From the NCBI RefSeq assembly GCF_036014215.1, contig NZ_CP107921.1, positions 6,445,501 to 6,509,500 on the forward strand: a DNA stretch of 64,000 nt. The letters are read 5' to 3'. The notes under the pieces were generated by a model. That model was not told the origin of the DNA. It was given only the letters and a program-made list of their open reading frames with translations, and searched no databases. The position numbers were made by a program, and so were the translations under genes. This document shows, piece by piece, positions 55,864 through 64,000 of the stretch. This DNA comes from Streptomyces sp. NBC_00440 (GTDB lineage: Bacteria; Actinomycetota; Actinomycetes; Streptomycetales; Streptomycetaceae). Position 1 is the stretch's first letter. Each line of letters starts with the position of its first letter.

Positions 55864-57501
55864 ATGATGAACGCGGCAATGCCGCTCTGCAGACGGGATG
55901 ACATGAGCAAGGGACGCCCCCGACGAGAAACACGGCCGTCCGGCGGATCGAACTCCGCCAACGACCGGCTGCTCCGTATCCTGCTACGGCGCCGCAAACG
56001 GTCACTGAGCGTCGATGACGTGACGGTCACCGACAAACCCGAAGTGCGCAGAGCGGTGTCCGCATCCGCTCTCGGCAACATGATGGAGTGGTTCGACTTC
56101 GGTGTGTACGCCTATTTGGCGGGCATCCTCGGCGAGGTCTTCTTCCCTTCCAGCTCGCCCGGTGCACAGGTTGTGTCCACGTTCGCCACGTTCGCCGCCG
56201 CATTCCTCGTACGGCCCCTCGGCGGCCTGGTGTTCGGCCCGCTCGGCGACCGTATCGGACGTAAACGCGTACTCGCCGCGACCATGATCATGATGGCGAT
56301 CAGTACATTCGCTGTCGCGTTCCTGCCGAGCTATGACTCGATCGGATTCACCGCACCGATCCTGCTGCTCGTCTGCCGTCTCGTGCAGGGCTTCTCCACC
56401 GGTGGTGAATATGCCGGGGCGACCACCTATATCGCCGAGTACTCACCCGACAAGAGGCGTGGATTCCTGGGCAGTTGGCTGGACTTCGGTACGTTCGTCG
56501 GCTACTCGCTCGGTTCCGGCATCGTCACCATCCTGACCGCGGTGCTCGGGCACGACGGGATGGTGCACTGGGGCTGGCGGATCCCGTTCCTGGTGGCCGG
56601 GCCCCTCGGGCTGATCGGCCTCTACATGCGGCTGCGGCTGGAGGAGACCCCCGCCTTCAAGCGCCAGGCCGAGGAGGCCGCGGCGGAGTACGCGAAGGAG
56701 CCGCACGACGAGGGCGACGAGGACCCGGTGGAAGTGGCCCGGCAGTCCGGCCACGGACGGCTGAAGGAGATCTTCACCCAGCACTGGCAGGCGGTGCTCA
56801 TCTGCATGGGTCTTGTCCTGCTCTACAACGTGACCAACTACATGGTGACGTCGTACCTGCCGACCTTCATGACCGAGACGCTCAACCAGGACGCGCTCAC
56901 CGCCCAGCTGCTGGTGCTCGGCACCATGATCGTGGTGGTGCTCACCATCACCACGGTGGGCCGCAGCTCCGACCGCTGGGGCCGCAGGCCCGTCTTCATG
57001 GCGGGCAGTATCGCGCTCATCGTCCTCTCGGTTCCGGCGTTCCTCCTGATCAAGCAGGGTGGCATCCTGCTGCCCGCGTTCGGCTGCCTCATCCTGGGCC
57101 TGCTGCTGGTGTGCTTCGCCGGTACGTCGGCTTCCACCTTGCCGGCGCTCTTCCCGACCCGGCTGCGGTACGGGGCCCTGTCGATCTCGTTCAACGTCTC
57201 GGTCTCGCTCTTCGGCGGTACGACGCCGCTGATCGCATCGGGTCTGGTCGAGGTCACCAAGAACGACATGGTCCCCGCGTACTACCTGATGGTCGCCGGG
57301 GTCATCGGATTCATCGCCACCTACTTCCTGCACGAGACGGCGGGCCGGCCCCTGCGCGGCTCGGGTCCCATGGTGGAGACCCACGACCAGGCGCGCTCAC
57401 TGGTCGCCGAGAGCCGTACGGAGGCCGGACGCCGGGCGCGGGACGTGTGGATCCATCTGCGGCACCCGTGGGCCCGGCACAACGGCGACAAGCAGGGCTG
57501 A
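55864..57501 (+). CDS. MFS transporter of the metabolite:H+ symporter (ProP-like) family
   Basis: ATG start with GGGGAG about 12 bases upstream. The protein is 545 aa. An unusual basic N-terminal extension of about 60 residues precedes the ProP-like opening ASALGNMMEWFDFGVYAY; twelve helices and GDRIGRKRVL follow. The family carries osmolytes such as proline and betaine, or dicarboxylates. A charged loop of about 40 residues lies between helices 6 and 7. Osmoprotectant uptake is likely but not proven. Confidence 0.92.
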   Translation: MMNAAMPLCRRDDMSKGRPRRETRPSGGSNSANDRLLRILLRRRKRSLSVDDVTVTDKPEVRRAVSASALGNMMEWFDFGVYAYLAGILGEVFFPSSSPGAQVVSTFATFAAAFLVRPLGGLVFGPLGDRIGRKRVLAATMIMMAISTFAVAFLPSYDSIGFTAPILLLVCRLVQGFSTGGEYAGATTYIAEYSPDKRRGFLGSWLDFGTFVGYSLGSGIVTILTAVLGHDGMVHWGWRIPFLVAGPLGLIGLYMRLRLEETPAFKRQAEEAAAEYAKEPHDEGDEDPVEVARQSGHGRLKEIFTQHWQAVLICMGLVLLYNVTNYMVTSYLPTFMTETLNQDALTAQLLVLGTMIVVVLTITTVGRSSDRWGRRPVFMAGSIALIVLSVPAFLLIKQGGILLPAFGCLILGLLLVCFAGTSASTLPALFPTRLRYGALSISFNVSVSLFGGTTPLIASGLVEVTKNDMVPAYYLMVAGVIGFIATYFLHETAGRPLRGSGPMVETHDQARSLVAESRTEAGRRARDVWIHLRHPWARHNGDKQG

Positions 57502-57578
57502 CATCCGCCGGGGCCGCACCGTCCGCGCGGGCTGACGGTGCCGTCCGGCGGGCGGCGTGTCGATGAGCACTCCTGACG

Positions 57579-57593
57579 GCAATATATAATTGC
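57579..57593. promoter_or_regulatory. Inverted repeat at the MarR gene start
   Basis: GCAAT-ATATA-ATTGC lies 3-17 bp before the MarR start codon in an unusually AT-rich patch. It fits an autoregulatory MarR operator overlapping the promoter. Confidence 0.6.
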
Positions 57594-57596
57594 GAT

Positions 57597-58055
57597 ATGC
57601 ATCTATCTCCGGCCTCCGACGAGCAGCGGATCGAGGACGCCGCCCGAGGGCTTCTGCGAGGCATCGGGCGGCTCTCCCAGGCGCTGTTCAGGGCCGGAGA
57701 ATTCGGACTTCCGCGCAGCCACACCGCCATACTCGACGCCCTGGATCCCAGGCCGCGCCGGGTCACCGAGATCGCCGCCTACACCGGCATCGCCCAGCCG
57801 CGGGTGACCGTCGTCCTCCAGGAGCTGGAGGAGCGCGGACTCATCGAGCGCGAGCGCTGCGTCAAGGACCGGCGCGTCGTCGAGGCGTCGCTCACACCTG
57901 CCGGCGCAGAGCTCATGGAGCGGGCGCGGCAGCGTATGGCCTCGGCCCTTCTCGAAGGACTGGGGACGAACGTCGACGATCCGGAGCGGGCTGTGGGACT
58001 GGCCCGGGATGCGGTATCCACCCTTCTGCACGCCGTCGAACCGGAGGTCAGTTGA
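57597..58055 (+). CDS. MarR family transcriptional regulator
   Basis: ATG start with no Shine-Dalgarno, so probably leaderless. The protein is 152 aa with a winged HTH (about 45-110, ITEIAAYTGIAQPRVTVVLQELEERGLIER, here with VTE) flanked by dimer helices. Its stop overlaps the FUSC gene start, so the two are translationally coupled. It probably represses itself and the transporter in response to an aromatic acid (known for this gene pairing; ligand not shown). Confidence 0.92.
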   Translation: MHLSPASDEQRIEDAARGLLRGIGRLSQALFRAGEFGLPRSHTAILDALDPRPRRVTEIAAYTGIAQPRVTVVLQELEERGLIERERCVKDRRVVEASLTPAGAELMERARQRMASALLEGLGTNVDDPERAVGLARDAVSTLLHAVEPEVS

Positions 58056-60934
58056 CCACCCCAGCTACCGAAGCCGCCCAAGCCACAGCCGAGCCGGACG
58101 GAGGCCGGCCACCCCGTACAGGAGGTTCCGTCGCACCCCGCCGGGTCGGCGGGCCGAGACGCTGGTGGGACGGGGTACTCGCCGCCGACCCCGGTCTCGG
58201 TCAGCTACAGGCCGGGTGGCGCTCGATGGTCGCCATCATCACCGGCCTCGCCGTCGGCTACGGGATGTCCGTCGCCCTGACCCTGCCGGCCATGCTCGGC
58301 ATGATGGTCGGCGGCATGCTGGGCATGATGAGCGCGTTCGCCATCGCGGAGAACACCCCGCTCCGGCTGACCCGTTCCATCCTGTGGATGCCGTTCCCCT
58401 TCTCGGCCGTGCTGGCGCTCTCCGCGTGGTTGATCGGTGACCGTGTGCTGGAGCTCACCCTGATGGTGGTGGCGCTGGCGCTGACGTTCTTCCTCGCACG
58501 GTTCGGGTCGCTGGCGCTGCTCACCGGCATGATGCTCTTCAACTCGTTCATGGTCGGCATGATGTCGAACATCCCGCTGAACCTGTGCGGGAAGCTGTTC
58601 GTCGTGGCGCTGGTGTCCGCGGTGGGGATCCTCGTCTCCCGGCTGCTGCTCTGCTGCCCGATGCCCCGCGAGGACCTGCTCCGTACCCAGCGCGCGTTCG
58701 TCGTCGAGGCGCGCCGGGTCGGTGACGCCGCCACGGCCGCGCTGGACCCCGACGCCGACCACGACGTCGCCATCAAGCGGATGCGGCGGAGCCTGCGCCG
58801 TCTCAACATCACCACCGTCACCATCGACGGACGCCTCGCCCAGCCCGAGGTCGCCGCCGACCCGCACACCGCCGAACTGCTCCACCAGTACCTCTTCGAC
58901 GCCGAGCTGGCCCTCCAGGGCATAGGCCAGGCGGTGCAGCGGCTCGCCCGGATGCCCGTGCCGCCGCGCCTGCGCGAGGCGATGGTCGTCGCGCTGGTCG
59001 TCGCCCGCGACACCCCGCTCGGCCGGGCCGACGCCCTGCACCCGGCGGCCCGGCTCATCCAGCAGCAGGCCACCGAGATTCTCTCCGACCGGGACGCGAG
59101 CCCCGACGAGGCCGAAGCCGCGATGCTGGCCCGGCGGGTCGGCCACCTCCTCGACTCGCTCGCCGACTCCCTCGCGCACTGGCTCGAACTCGGCTGGAAC
59201 GCGCCGAAGGCCCGCGCCAAGGTCCCCTTCCAGCCCACGGTCGCCCTGGAGCAGAACCGCCCGGCCGGAGCCGGCGCGGTCGCCCGGCGGATCGCGGCGG
59301 CCCAGGAGCGGAAGGGCTGGCGCCGCGTCATTCCGTACGTACGCGTACCGCTGCACGCGGCGGTGGCCTGCGCCATCGTCTGTCCGATCACCGACGCCAT
59401 CGACCCCCGGCGCTTCTACTGGGGACTGATCGGCGTGATGATCACGCTGTTCGGCACCAACACCACCCATGAGCGGCTGCGCAAGCTCGCCCACCGCATG
59501 GTCGGCACGGTCGCCGGCGCGGTGATCGGCATCTGGCTGCTCCACCTCATCGGCCCCGGCCACGTCTACTGGACGCTGCTGGTCATCGTGGCGGGACTCG
59601 GCCTGGGCGCCTGGGGCATGCAGCGCCAGTACGCCTACTGGGTCGTGGGACTCGTCACCGCGCTCGTCCAGCTCTACGGGATGTCCACCCCCTACAGCAG
59701 GATGGACCACCTGCTGGGCGAGCGTCTGCTGGACAACGGGCTCGGAATCCTCGTCGCCACCGCCTGTGCCGCGCTGATCTTCCCGCTCTCCACCCGGAAG
59801 GTCGCCCAGGAGGCCGATCGCGGCTATGTCGCGGCGCTCCAGCACCTGATCACCCAGATCCGCGAACGCTGGGAGGACCCCGAGGCCCCGGTCCGGCTGC
59901 GCGGCGCGGCCCGCGGGGTCGACGCGGCCCTCTTCCAGGTCCGCAGCGTGGCCCGGCCGCTGGTCCGGATGCCGCTGGGGATACGGGGACGCGGCGCCGA
60001 GAACCGGCTCGCACTCCTCGCCACCGCCACCGCGCACGCACGGGCACTCGCCGCCGCGGCCGATGTCGACATCGATCTCGGGCCCCGGCTCACCGGGCAC
60101 GTCGAGCGGATCACGCAGACGCTCCTGGAGTCGCTGCGGGCGCTCGACCTGCACTTCTCGACCGGGGAGCCCGGCGGTACCTGGGTCCGGGTGAGCCCGC
60201 TCATCCGTGACCTCGAAGGGGAGCTGCGGGGGGCGCCGGCAGGTCCACGCGCCGACCGGCTGCACATCGCGCTCAGGGAACTGGCCGCACTGGACGAGGT
60301 GCTGGCCGGACTGGCCGAGGGCCGCGGTCTGGAGACCGTCACCGCCTCCGCCGAGCGGGCCACCACGCCCGCCGAAGCTCCCCGTACGCCGGCCAGCACG
60401 CCACGGGAGCGCCGTACCCAGGAGGTCCTGGCAGCGTGGGCCGCACAGACCCGGCTCCAGGCCGGTGAGCGGACGCCGGGCAGCACGCCGGGACCGCACG
60501 GACCGGTCACGGCCCAGGCCGGCCCCGGAACGGCGATTCCCGCGCAGAACGCCGGCCCGGGTACGGCGCCCGCCGCCCGCACGGCCGACGGCGGGCGGGA
60601 CCGGGCGCGTAACGGCGGCGTTCCGGACACCACCGGTGCGCGGAACGGCGGTTCGAGGACCGGCGGTTCCGTCACCGTCAGCGGTTCCGTGCGGTGCGCC
60701 GACCACCCGGTCGACTGCGGTGCGTGGATCACGGTGGTCAGTTCCCGGGGCAAGCGCCAGGCAGGCGTCCGGGCGGCCGGTGGCCGCTACCGGATCACCG
60801 GTCTGGAGCCCGGCACGTACACGCTCATCGCGGCCGGCTCGTCCCACGCTCCGCGCGCCGAGTTCCTCTCGGTGACGGGTACGGAGGGCGAGATGCACCG
60901 CGACATCCAGCTCCACCCGGCGTCGGGGCAGTGA
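58052..60934 (+). CDS. FUSC/ArAE family membrane protein with C-terminal carboxypeptidase-regulatory-like domain
   Basis: A TTG start has GGAGG five bases upstream and overlaps the MarR stop. The protein is 960 aa. Two blocks of about five or six membrane helices (about 60-195 and 420-560) are each followed by cytoplasmic helical regions, as in aromatic acid exporters and fusaric acid resistance proteins. After a Pro/Ala/Gly-rich linker (about 770-870) the C-terminus (about 873-955) is a small beta-sandwich with GRYRITGLEPGTYTL, typical of carboxypeptidase-regulatory-like domains. That domain is not usual in FUSC proteins. Confidence 0.9.
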   Translation: MTTPATEAAQATAEPDGGRPPRTGGSVAPRRVGGPRRWWDGVLAADPGLGQLQAGWRSMVAIITGLAVGYGMSVALTLPAMLGMMVGGMLGMMSAFAIAENTPLRLTRSILWMPFPFSAVLALSAWLIGDRVLELTLMVVALALTFFLARFGSLALLTGMMLFNSFMVGMMSNIPLNLCGKLFVVALVSAVGILVSRLLLCCPMPREDLLRTQRAFVVEARRVGDAATAALDPDADHDVAIKRMRRSLRRLNITTVTIDGRLAQPEVAADPHTAELLHQYLFDAELALQGIGQAVQRLARMPVPPRLREAMVVALVVARDTPLGRADALHPAARLIQQQATEILSDRDASPDEAEAAMLARRVGHLLDSLADSLAHWLELGWNAPKARAKVPFQPTVALEQNRPAGAGAVARRIAAAQERKGWRRVIPYVRVPLHAAVACAIVCPITDAIDPRRFYWGLIGVMITLFGTNTTHERLRKLAHRMVGTVAGAVIGIWLLHLIGPGHVYWTLLVIVAGLGLGAWGMQRQYAYWVVGLVTALVQLYGMSTPYSRMDHLLGERLLDNGLGILVATACAALIFPLSTRKVAQEADRGYVAALQHLITQIRERWEDPEAPVRLRGAARGVDAALFQVRSVARPLVRMPLGIRGRGAENRLALLATATAHARALAAAADVDIDLGPRLTGHVERITQTLLESLRALDLHFSTGEPGGTWVRVSPLIRDLEGELRGAPAGPRADRLHIALRELAALDEVLAGLAEGRGLETVTASAERATTPAEAPRTPASTPRERRTQEVLAAWAAQTRLQAGERTPGSTPGPHGPVTAQAGPGTAIPAQNAGPGTAPAARTADGGRDRARNGGVPDTTGARNGGSRTGGSVTVSGSVRCADHPVDCGAWITVVSSRGKRQAGVRAAGGRYRITGLEPGTYTLIAAGSSHAPRAEFLSVTGTEGEMHRDIQLHPASGQ

Positions 60935-60941
60935 AGGAAAG

Positions 60942-60996
60942 CGCCGGCCGGACCGGCTGCGCGGGCGAGTGGCCCGCACAGCCGGTCCGGCCGGCG
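60942..60996. terminator. 25-bp hairpin between FUSC and MFS genes
   Basis: Arms 60942-60966 and 60972-60996 pair at 24 of 25 positions around GAGTG. It ends both convergent transcripts. Confidence 0.9.
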
Positions 60997-61018
60997 GTGG
61001 TGTCCCCGGCAGGCTCCG

Positions 61019-62341
61019 TCAGTCCGTCGTTCCCCGCACCGGCGTGCCCTGGTCCTCTGTGCCCTGGTCCGGCGCGGCGTGGCGGTCGCGGGCGGCACCG
61101 ATGCCGATGAACGCCTGCGGCACCAGCAGCACGATCAGCATCACCAGCGGCACCGTCCAGCTGTCGGTGAGCTGGTGCACGGCACCCAGCGCGAGCGGCC
61201 CCACCGAGGCCAGCAGATAGCCGAAGCACTGCGCCATGCTGGACAGTTGCGCGGCGTGCCGGCCGTCCGGCGCCCGCTCCACGATGAACAGCATCGCCAG
61301 CGAGATCGCCGCGCCCTGACCGAGCCCGAGCAGCACCATCCAGAGGTAGGCCCAGCCCACCGGGGCCAGGACGAGCCCCGCGAAACCGGCAGCGGTCAGC
61401 ACGGCGCCGACCGTCGCCAGCAGCCCGGGCCGCACGCCCCGCGAGGCGAGGACGGGGGAGACGAAGGCCCCGGCGATCCCCAGCAGGCTGGAGAACGACA
61501 GCATCCAGCCCGCGGTGCCCTCGGCCATCCCCGCGTTGCTCAGGATGGTCGGCAGCCATGCCGCGGCGGCGTAGTACGAGAGGGACTGCAGGCCCATGTA
61601 GCCGGTGACCAGCCAGGCGACGGGGTGCCGCCACAGCCCCCGCACGGGATGCGCCGCGCTGCGCGCCTCGGCCGCGGTGGCCCGGCTGTGGCGGCGGAGC
61701 TGCGGGGCCCAGACGATGACCGCCAGCACACCGAGCAGCCCCCACAGCGCCAGCGTGGAGCGCCAGTCCAGGTGGGCGGCGTGCTCGACGGGGACGGTGA
61801 TACCGGCCGCCAGCGCGGCCCCGCCGAACAGTGACATCGAGTAGAGACCGGTCATCAGGCCGACCCGGTGCGGGAAGTCGCGCTTGATGACCCCGGGCAG
61901 CAGGACGTTGGCGACGGCGATGCCCGCGCCGACGACGACGGTGCCGCCGAGCAGGGCAGCCATCGACGGCACCAGCCGCAGCGCGGTTCCGGCGCAGATC
62001 AGCACCATGGTGCCCAGCAGCGCGGGCTCCATGCCGAACCTGCGTCCCAGGCGCGGTGCGAAGGGGGCCAGCAGGCCGAAGCAGAGCAGCGGCAGGGTGG
62101 TCAGCAGCCCGACCGCGGTGGCGGACATGCCCGTTCCGGTACGGATGGTGTCGAGCAGCGGCGACGCGGCGACCAGGGCGGGGCGCAGATTCAGCGCCAG
62201 GATGATCACGCCGAACGTGAGCAGCCCGCCCGGCCGGACCGGTGTCCGCGCCGCGTCCCGTGCCGGTGCGGACGCGGGTGCGGCCGGTATCGGCTCGCCG
62301 GGCGGCCGGGTCGCACTCCGCTCAGCAGGGGTGCCCTTCAT
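61019..62341 (-). CDS. MFS transporter of the CynX/NimT-like type
   Basis: The start overlaps the GntR stop by 4 bp (ATGA). The protein is 440 aa with 12 helices. The opening (GVIILALNLRPALVAASPLL) is typical of the CynX/NimT (cyanate, 2-nitroimidazole) group. Its substrate is unknown. It is co-transcribed with the FadR-like regulator upstream. Confidence 0.92.
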   Translation of the reverse strand: MKGTPAERSATRPPGEPIPAAPASAPARDAARTPVRPGGLLTFGVIILALNLRPALVAASPLLDTIRTGTGMSATAVGLLTTLPLLCFGLLAPFAPRLGRRFGMEPALLGTMVLICAGTALRLVPSMAALLGGTVVVGAGIAVANVLLPGVIKRDFPHRVGLMTGLYSMSLFGGAALAAGITVPVEHAAHLDWRSTLALWGLLGVLAVIVWAPQLRRHSRATAAEARSAAHPVRGLWRHPVAWLVTGYMGLQSLSYYAAAAWLPTILSNAGMAEGTAGWMLSFSSLLGIAGAFVSPVLASRGVRPGLLATVGAVLTAAGFAGLVLAPVGWAYLWMVLLGLGQGAAISLAMLFIVERAPDGRHAAQLSSMAQCFGYLLASVGPLALGAVHQLTDSWTVPLVMLIVLLVPQAFIGIGAARDRHAAPDQGTEDQGTPVRGTTD

Positions 62342-63114
62342 GAGCGGCCTCCGGTGTTCTCGCCGGTGCCTGTCCCGGGGCCGGAATCGCCGCTGCCGGG
62401 CCGTCCGGGCAGCGGATCCGCGTCCTGCAGGGTCCGTACGGAGGCGATGGTCTCGTTGATGTACTGCTCGACACAGCGGATCGCCCGGTCGGCGTCCGCC
62501 GCCTCGATCGCGTCCACCAGGGCGGCGTGCGAATCCAGCTGGAAGCGCGGCCCGTCCGGCAGCGGAGCGTGCGCGACGGAGGTGATCGCGGCGCGCAGCC
62601 CGTCGGTGAGATGGCTGTACAGATCGGTGAGCATCCCGTTGTGCGCCGCGGCCACCACCGCGTGGTGGAAGGAGACGTCCGCGTCCACGAACTCCGCGGG
62701 ATCGGGTTCCTGCCTGGTCTCGTCGCGGCGCCGCAGGGCGGCCCGCAGCGCCGCCACGTCCTCGGGGGTGCGGCGTTCGGCCGCAAGCCGGGCGGCGTCG
62801 CGCTCAAGACCGGCCCGTACCTCCAGCGCCTCCAGATGGCTCGCCCGCCGCAGCCGCCGCAGCAGCGCGGCGCCGAGGTCGTCGGCGGCGCGTACGTAGG
62901 TCCCGTCTCCCTGGCGGGGCTCCAGCATTCCGCTGTGCACCAGCGCGCGCACCGCCTCGCGCACCGTGTTCCGGCCGACCCCCAGCAGCTCCACCAGGAC
63001 CGGCTCGGCCGGAATCTTCGTACCGACCGGCCACTCCCGTGACTCGATAAGGGTCTGCAGCTGGTCGATCACGCGTCCGACCAGGCTGGAGCGCTCCGTC
63101 GCGCGTAGCGGCAT
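62338..63114 (-). CDS. GntR family regulator, FadR subfamily (FCD domain)
   Basis: ATG at 63114 is chosen because GGAGG lies five to six bases upstream; the frame is open to 63150. The protein is 258 aa: an N-terminal winged HTH (about 10-75, IPAEPVLVELLGVGRNTVREAVRAL) and a helical FCD ligand domain (about 90-225) with metal-binding His residues. It probably controls the downstream MFS gene in response to an organic acid. A tandem 9-bp repeat (CTCCAGGTT, twice, 63121-63138) lies right upstream. Confidence 0.92.
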   Translation of the reverse strand: MPLRATERSSLVGRVIDQLQTLIESREWPVGTKIPAEPVLVELLGVGRNTVREAVRALVHSGMLEPRQGDGTYVRAADDLGAALLRRLRRASHLEALEVRAGLERDAARLAAERRTPEDVAALRAALRRRDETRQEPDPAEFVDADVSFHHAVVAAAHNGMLTDLYSHLTDGLRAAITSVAHAPLPDGPRFQLDSHAALVDAIEAADADRAIRCVEQYINETIASVRTLQDADPLPGRPGSGDSGPGTGTGENTGGRS

Positions 63115-63120
63115 GTCCAC

Positions 63121-63138
63121 CTCCAGGTTCTCCAGGTT
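63121..63138. repeat. Tandem 9-bp repeat upstream of the FadR-like gene
   Basis: CTCCAGGTT occurs twice head to tail, overlapping the ribosome-binding region of the gene at 63114. An inverted AGGTT/AACCT pair lies around it. It may be an operator. Confidence 0.5.
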
Positions 63139-63328
63139 CAATACCTCCAATCAACCTAACATCCCATGTTTGACGCGCGGCCGGGGGCCGGACCGCCACC
63201 GGTGAGGCGTCGGCAGGCACGGCCTTCCAGTCGGGTCCCGGGGTGCCGAGAACTCCGTAATCCCGGTAGACCGTGCCTGCCCTCACTCCCACATCGTCCG
63301 ACGAGCCGTCATGACCGGCCGTCAGTGG

Positions 63329-63754
63329 TCAGCCGGTCCAGTCGATGTGCACGTCGGTGGCGTCCGAGAACTTCCACCATCCGCTCCGGGTGTGGGTCCA
63401 CTTCTTCGGGATGCCGCTGTAGGCGCCGTAATAGGCGGTGCCGCTGGGGATGTAGAACGCGTCGATGTCCTTGTGCTGTGGCGCTCCGTAGACGCTGTGG
63501 GGCTTGGCGTAAGCGACCGACGCGCAGTGGGCCTTGGGCTGGTAGGCCTGATCGGTTCCTGCGGAGTTCCAGTTCAGGCAGACCTTCACGTTGTGCGTCG
63601 TGTTGTTGAAGATCGTTCCGCAGACGGCGCCTGCCCAACAGCCGCCCATGGGGTGGACGTCGGTCGGGGCGGCGTGCGCGGGGGTGCTGACGAGCGCCGT
63701 GGTGAGCAGGGCGCCGGCACCGATCACGGTGCCGAGGCGGGTGCGTAGGTGCAT
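63329..63754 (-). CDS. Small secreted protein with four cysteines, function unknown
   Basis: ATG start at 63754 with GAGAGGC upstream; the frame runs to 63850. The protein is 141 aa: a signal peptide ending AHA-A near residue 28, then a mature part of about 113 residues with Cys39, 45, 59 and 77, probably two disulfides, and many aromatic residues (WWKFSDATDVHIDW). I do not recognise the family; small exported inhibitors and carbohydrate-binding proteins of Streptomyces have similar size and composition. Confidence 0.8.
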   Translation of the reverse strand: MHLRTRLGTVIGAGALLTTALVSTPAHAAPTDVHPMGGCWAGAVCGTIFNNTTHNVKVCLNWNSAGTDQAYQPKAHCASVAYAKPHSVYGAPQHKDIDAFYIPSGTAYYGAYSGIPKKWTHTRSGWWKFSDATDVHIDWTG

Positions 63755-63894
63755 AGCTGGCCTCTCTGCTGTGACTGCGCCGTTTGCCGGGGCGGCGCGG
63801 CTCCCCGTTCGCCGTGGGTCACGACGCATTGAGCCTGCCGAGCGGTGCAACTGCGCTGCAAGGCTTCCGCGTCCCTGTTGGGGGAAGGGATGAA

Positions 63895-64000
63895 ATGAAC
63901 CTTCTGACCTGCCCCGATGAGGAGTGCTGGGATACCGGAGTGGGGACGACTGCGGGGGAGTTGGGGATGCCGGACCTTGCGGGACGATTACATGAGCTGA
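63895..64000 (+). CDS. 5' end of an unidentified gene (3' truncated)
   Basis: ATG at 63895 with GGAAGGG upstream opens a frame to the window edge (35 codons seen). An ATG at 63967 with GGGGAG before it is an alternative. The visible residues include two Cys (CPDEEC) and give no family. There is an in-frame TTA codon at 63988-63990; if the gene is real it would depend on the bldA tRNA in Streptomyces. Confidence 0.4.
   Translation, partial: MNLLTCPDEECWDTGVGTTAGELGMPDLAGRLHEL

Noticed and set aside
57590..58051. N-terminal extension of the FUSC frame across the MarR gene
   Set aside because: This frame overlaps MarR, which has a clear winged-HTH sequence; the FUSC start at 58052 has a strong ribosome site.
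1..64000. Mobile elements, CRISPR arrays or tRNA-linked integration
   Set aside because: I looked for transposase-like proteins, regularly spaced repeats and tRNA-like sequences and found none; the direct repeats present are short and regulatory in position or lie within coding sequence.

Overview
The window is very GC-rich, with GC at nearly every third codon position, frequent GTG/TTG starts, type I modular polyketide synthases, LAL and TetR regulators and an ECF sigma/Ser-Thr kinase pair. This points to an actinomycete, most likely Streptomyces. I saw no tRNA, rRNA, CRISPR array, transposase or intact insertion sequence.

Region 1 (1-16460) is the 3' part of a modular type I PKS assembly line. 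A protein truncated at the left edge (ACP, two KS-AT-DH-KR-ACP modules, C-terminal docking region) is followed 19 bp later by a one-module protein (docking helix, KS-AT-DH-KR-ACP, short C-terminal docking tail). All three ATs carry malonyl-CoA motifs and all modules carry DH and KR, so this part would build a conjugated triene. There is no thioesterase, so the chain must pass to another protein outside the window.

Region 2 (16494-24588) holds regulators, self-protection and relics. A DHA2 efflux pump and a TetR repressor lie on the minus strand, with a dense inverted-repeat operator in front of the pump. A decayed ketosynthase relic follows, then a second TetR regulator, a large LAL (LuxR) activator and a thioesterase-like protein whose nucleophile position is Gly.

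Region 3 (24645-39561) is the most interesting part. Two ATP-grasp ligases on the minus strand are divergent from an eleven-gene plus-strand operon: NeuB-like synthase, SDR, transketolase, RraA-like aldolase, RmlD-like reductase, aldonolactone/alditol-oxidase-type flavoprotein, HAD phosphatase, class IV aminotransferase, PssA-like CDP-alcohol phosphatidyltransferase, a third ATP-grasp ligase and an MFS exporter. Several genes overlap by 4 bp. The set looks like a complete route (inference) that builds an unusual polyhydroxylated 2-oxo acid, transaminates it, couples it by ATP-grasp amide bonds and possibly attaches it to a phosphatidyl group before export. I do not recognise it as a characterised pathway.

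Region 4 (39629-49859) is accessory metabolism: an M20 amidohydrolase with an MFS transporter, a divergent two-domain Lrp/AsnC regulator, a NylB/class-C beta-lactamase-like serine hydrolase, a TetR regulator divergent from an acyl-CoA ligase, an acyl-CoA dehydrogenase-like protein and an MFS transporter.

Region 5 (50037-64000) has an ECF sigma factor and a membrane Ser/Thr kinase with abutting divergent starts, two exported DUF4232 proteins, two MFS transporters, a MarR-FUSC pair, a FadR-CynX-type MFS pair, a small Cys-containing secreted protein and the 5' end of an unidentified gene. Strong hairpins separate most convergent genes.
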